NCBI GenBank assembly: GCA_029287275.1
Contig: JARFRL010000466.1
Location: 1-6,189, forward strand
Length of the DNA: 6,189 bases
Reading direction: 5' to 3'
Origin: Pontiella desulfatans
GTDB taxonomy: Bacteria > Verrucomicrobiota > Kiritimatiellia > Kiritimatiellales > Pontiellaceae
This document shows positions 3,679-6,189 of the stretch, piece by piece. Below the pieces are notes generated by a model, which did not search any database, was not told where the DNA came from, and saw only the letters and a program-made list of their open reading frames with translations. The translations under genes were made by a program, and so were the position numbers. How positions within the stretch are numbered: the first letter of the stretch is position 1; each line of letters starts with the position of its first letter.

Positions 3679-6189
3679 TTATTTGGGTTTAATCAGCTTC
3701 GCGAGCGCCTGACTTATTTCGGCCGATCGGTATGGCTTCTGGATAAAGTCGGCCAGGCCGGCTTCGAGTAGTTCATCCAAACATTCGTCTTTAGTGAAAC
3801 CGGACGCCATGAGCACCTTGCAATCTGGATCAACGCGTCGCATCTCATAGAACGCTTCCTCGCCGTTCATGACGGGCATGACCATGTCCATGACAACAAC
3901 GTCGATTTCGTTGTGATACTTTTTAAATATCGCGACGGCTTCCTTGCCGTTCTTCGCCGTGAAGAGTTGATAGCCCATCCTGTTGAGTATCCTCTCCATG
4001 ATCTCACGAACGTTCTCTTCATCATCCACCAGAAGGAGCGTGCCGGTTCCCGGGATGATCGCGGCTTCATCCAGCTCTTCTCCGATAGGCGTTTGCTGGC
4101 AGGGCAGGTAGAGGTGAAACACGGTTCCGGTTCCGAGTTCACTATAAACCGTGATCGCGCCGAAGTGGTCTCGCACGGTTCCGTAGGCCGTGGACAATCC
4201 CAGTCCGGTCCCTTTTCCCAGCTCATTGGTTGTGAAGAACGGTTCGAAGATCTTCCCAATGTTCTCCGGGGAAATTCCACTCCCGGTATCTTCCACGGAT
4301 ATGACGATATACAGGCCTGGTTCAATTTCAAACGGACTGGTGGAACAGTACAATGAGTCGAGAACTCGGTTGATCGTGGAGATCCGCAGTTCTCCGCCAC
4401 GGGGCATGGCGTGGCTGGCATTGATTCCTAGGTTGATGATGACGTTCTGGAGGGTCGCGTGATTGCCCGAAACCGTGGTCTTCTCCGCGTTGCTCTCAAG
4501 TGAAATGGACACCCGTTTGTCAATGGTGTTATTCAGGATCGTCAGGGCGTCATTTAGTACGTCGTCAATATCCACCACTTTATGTAAGGCTTCACTCTTC
4601 CGGCTGAACGCCAGGAGTTTCGCCGTGAGGTCGGCCGCGCGCGTGGCGGTGCTGAGGATCATCTCGACGTATTCGGACCCTTCTTTATTGAGCCCAATAA
4701 ACTGCAGCAGCTCCGACGCGTTCATGATAGCGGCTAGCATGTTGTTGAAATCATGAGCGATTCCTCCTGCTAATTGACCGATGGCGTCCATCTTTCGAGC
4801 TTGATTCAACTGTGCTTCCAGCTCATGCCGAGAGGTGACATCGTCAATGCGGATAACGGCACCTTGAGCGTTGTTGGTGACGAGCGGGTAGATTGTGATG
4901 TCCTCGAAGCCGACCCGGCCGTTTGTCTTATAGAGGGAGTTGGGCTCGGAGCAGACCTCGCCGGTGCTGATGGCCCGTCGCAAACGTTCGATATTACCGG
5001 CCAACCGAGGGAACACCTCTGAAATCAGTTTTCCGGTCGCCTCTGAAGCGGATATGCTGGTGACGCGCTCGGCCTCCCTGTTCCACTGGGTAACGACGCG
5101 GTCCGCATCGACGCCGATCAGGATGGAGGGCATCGAATCAATGATATTCGAGATGTAGTTGCGCGCCTTATTCAGTTCATCTTCGGTCTGCTTGCGTTCG
5201 GTAATATTTCGCACACTGCTTCGATAACCGAGCCACTGTTTTGTATCGCTGTAAATCGGTTGCCAGGAAACCGCCATCCAGGCCAGAGAGCCATCCTTTT
5301 TCACGATCTGAAATTCAACATCATTTCCGGAGCTCTTTCGCAGGGCGCCCTTGAACTCACGAGCCATTCGCATTCTGTCCGCCGGAGCAATGACGGGTAA
5401 TGGGTAATCGGTCATGGCGCCGCAGTCGGCTATGGAGAAGCCCGTTAATTTCTCCACGGCGTCATTAACCCATAAAAGTTTTCCTTCAGGGCTTATCCAG
5501 CTTTCCCAGTCATAGGTATAGTCAGCGATCGACTGAAACCGCAGCTCGCTTTCCCGCAAGGCCTGCTCGGTCTGCTTGCGTTCCGTGATATCAAATAAGA
5601 CGCCATCCAGCCAAAGCAGTTCCCCGTTATTGTCGAAGATTCCCTGGCCTTTTTCATCAATCCATCTTATGGAGCCGTTTTTATGAACCAGCCGGTATTC
5701 AAGTGCGTACTGCTGTCGGAGTTCAAGGGCCCTTTGGGTTAGATCAGCAACCCTTTGCCGATCTTCCGGATGAAACGCATCCGTGATGGACCTCACCTTG
5801 TTTACATAGTCCGATGCCGGATAACCTGTAAACGGCTCTATTTCATCGCTGATAAATTCCATGGTCCAGTCCGGATCGTCGGCACATCGGTAGATGACCC
5901 CGGGAACATTGGACACGAATACTCGAAATTGTTCTTCGCTTTTTTTTCGCTCATCAACTTCATGTTCCAATTGCCGTCTGTGGGTGTTAACCGCGTGAAA
6001 CCGCAACTGAAAAACAGCCCAGATCAATCCGATCAGCCCCGCGAAAAACAGGGTTCGAAACCAGGCCGTTTCCCACCATGGCGGAAGAACGGTGATCCTA
6101 ATCGCGGTGCCCTGTTCATTCCAGATTCCATCATTGTTCGATCCCTTGACTCGGAGGGTGTATTCTCCGGGGTCCAGATTGGTGTAGGT
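3679..6189 (-). CDS. Hybrid sensor histidine kinase: Y_Y_Y, membrane helix, three PAS, HisKA, HATPase, receiver (N-terminus cut off)
   Basis: The frame is open to the right edge; 836 residues are visible, numbered here from that edge. TYTNLDPGEYTLRVKGSNNDGIWNE-type sequence (1-25) is the end of a periplasmic Y_Y_Y domain, which normally follows a beta-propeller of Reg_prop repeats lying outside the window. A single membrane helix follows at about 43-64 (WFRTLFFAGLIGLIWAVF), then a charged coiled-coil linker. Three PAS domains occupy about 85-204, 214-333 and 345-454; the first two end in DITERKQTE and NITERKQTE. The HisKA box GGIAHDFNN has the phospho-accepting His at 479 (codon 4753-4755). 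The ATPase has N-box NLGINASHA (586-594), DTGSGI (634-639) and GKGTGLGL (658-665). The C-terminal receiver has DD at 722-723, phospho-acceptor D768 (codon 3886-3888) and K818. All residues needed for autophosphorylation and phosphorelay are present. No DNA-binding domain follows the receiver. The TTG at 6027 lies inside the membrane helix and cannot be the start. Base composition is visibly lower in GC than the que genes. Confidence 0.93.
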   Translation of the reverse strand, partial: TYTNLDPGEYTLRVKGSNNDGIWNEQGTAIRITVLPPWWETAWFRTLFFAGLIGLIWAVFQLRFHAVNTHRRQLEHEVDERKKSEEQFRVFVSNVPGVIYRCADDPDWTMEFISDEIEPFTGYPASDYVNKVRSITDAFHPEDRQRVADLTQRALELRQQYALEYRLVHKNGSIRWIDEKGQGIFDNNGELLWLDGVLFDITERKQTEQALRESELRFQSIADYTYDWESWISPEGKLLWVNDAVEKLTGFSIADCGAMTDYPLPVIAPADRMRMAREFKGALRKSSGNDVEFQIVKKDGSLAWMAVSWQPIYSDTKQWLGYRSSVRNITERKQTEDELNKARNYISNIIDSMPSILIGVDADRVVTQWNREAERVTSISASEATGKLISEVFPRLAGNIERLRRAISTGEVCSEPNSLYKTNGRVGFEDITIYPLVTNNAQGAVIRIDDVTSRHELEAQLNQARKMDAIGQLAGGIAHDFNNMLAAIMNASELLQFIGLNKEGSEYVEMILSTATRAADLTAKLLAFSRKSEALHKVVDIDDVLNDALTILNNTIDKRVSISLESNAEKTTVSGNHATLQNVIINLGINASHAMPRGGELRISTINRVLDSLYCSTSPFEIEPGLYIVISVEDTGSGISPENIGKIFEPFFTTNELGKGTGLGLSTAYGTVRDHFGAITVYSELGTGTVFHLYLPCQQTPIGEELDEAAIIPGTGTLLLVDDEENVREIMERILNRMGYQLFTAKNGKEAVAIFKKYHNEIDVVVMDMVMPVMNGEEAFYEMRRVDPDCKVLMASGFTKDECLDELLEAGLADFIQKPYRSAEISQALAKLIKPK

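Noticed and set aside
3277..3771. + strand open frame running past the end of the glycosidase-like gene
   Set aside because: It is Arg/Ser-rich out-of-frame sequence overlapping both the glycosidase-like gene and the kinase's receiver coding region.
6025..6027. TTG at 6027 as the start of the kinase
   Set aside because: It lies in the middle of a membrane helix, and the frame continues upstream through a Y_Y_Y domain to the window edge.

Overview
The 6.2 kb window reads as an ordinary bacterial chromosome segment, and five genes account for nearly all of it. On the + strand there is a compact operon: the 3' end of a HAD phosphatase of the phosphoglycolate phosphatase type (2-427), then queE (431-1180), queC (1181-1861) and queD (1865-2230). 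The gaps are 3, 0 and 3 bases. QueD, QueE and QueC are three consecutive enzymes of 7-deazaguanine synthesis: dihydroneopterin triphosphate to CPH4 (QueD), CPH4 to CDG (QueE), CDG to preQ0 (QueC). PreQ0 is the precursor of the tRNA nucleoside queuosine. FolE, QueF and Tgt are not in the window, so the end product cannot be read from it.

A 175-base gap (2231-2405) follows, holding a hairpin with a T-run that probably ends the que operon, a second imperfect inverted repeat and a perfect 12-bp palindrome. Next comes a monocistronic-looking gene (2406-3581) for an exported protein that resembles six-hairpin (alpha/alpha)6 glycosidases but that I cannot assign to a named family. A 97-base GC-rich gap separates it from a convergent gene on the - strand (3679 to beyond 6189). 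That gene encodes a large membrane-bound hybrid histidine kinase: the end of a periplasmic Y_Y_Y domain, one membrane helix, three PAS domains, a histidine kinase core and a C-terminal receiver. Its N-terminus lies outside the window.

The organism is a Gram-negative-type bacterium with high GC in the que operon and visibly lower GC in the kinase gene. Propeller/Y_Y_Y hybrid kinases next to secreted glycosidase-like proteins are common in polysaccharide degraders such as Bacteroidota and the PVC group (Lentisphaerota, Kiritimatiellota, Verrucomicrobiota). A PVC-type host is my best guess, but it is inference with low certainty.

I see no mobile element, CRISPR array, RNA gene or clearly new multi-gene system. 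The points most worth a second look are the GGEP-to-GGAP change in the SAM-binding motif of QueE, the unassigned secreted glycosidase-like protein, and the pairing of that protein with a carbohydrate-sensor-like kinase that has no DNA-binding domain at its C-terminus.
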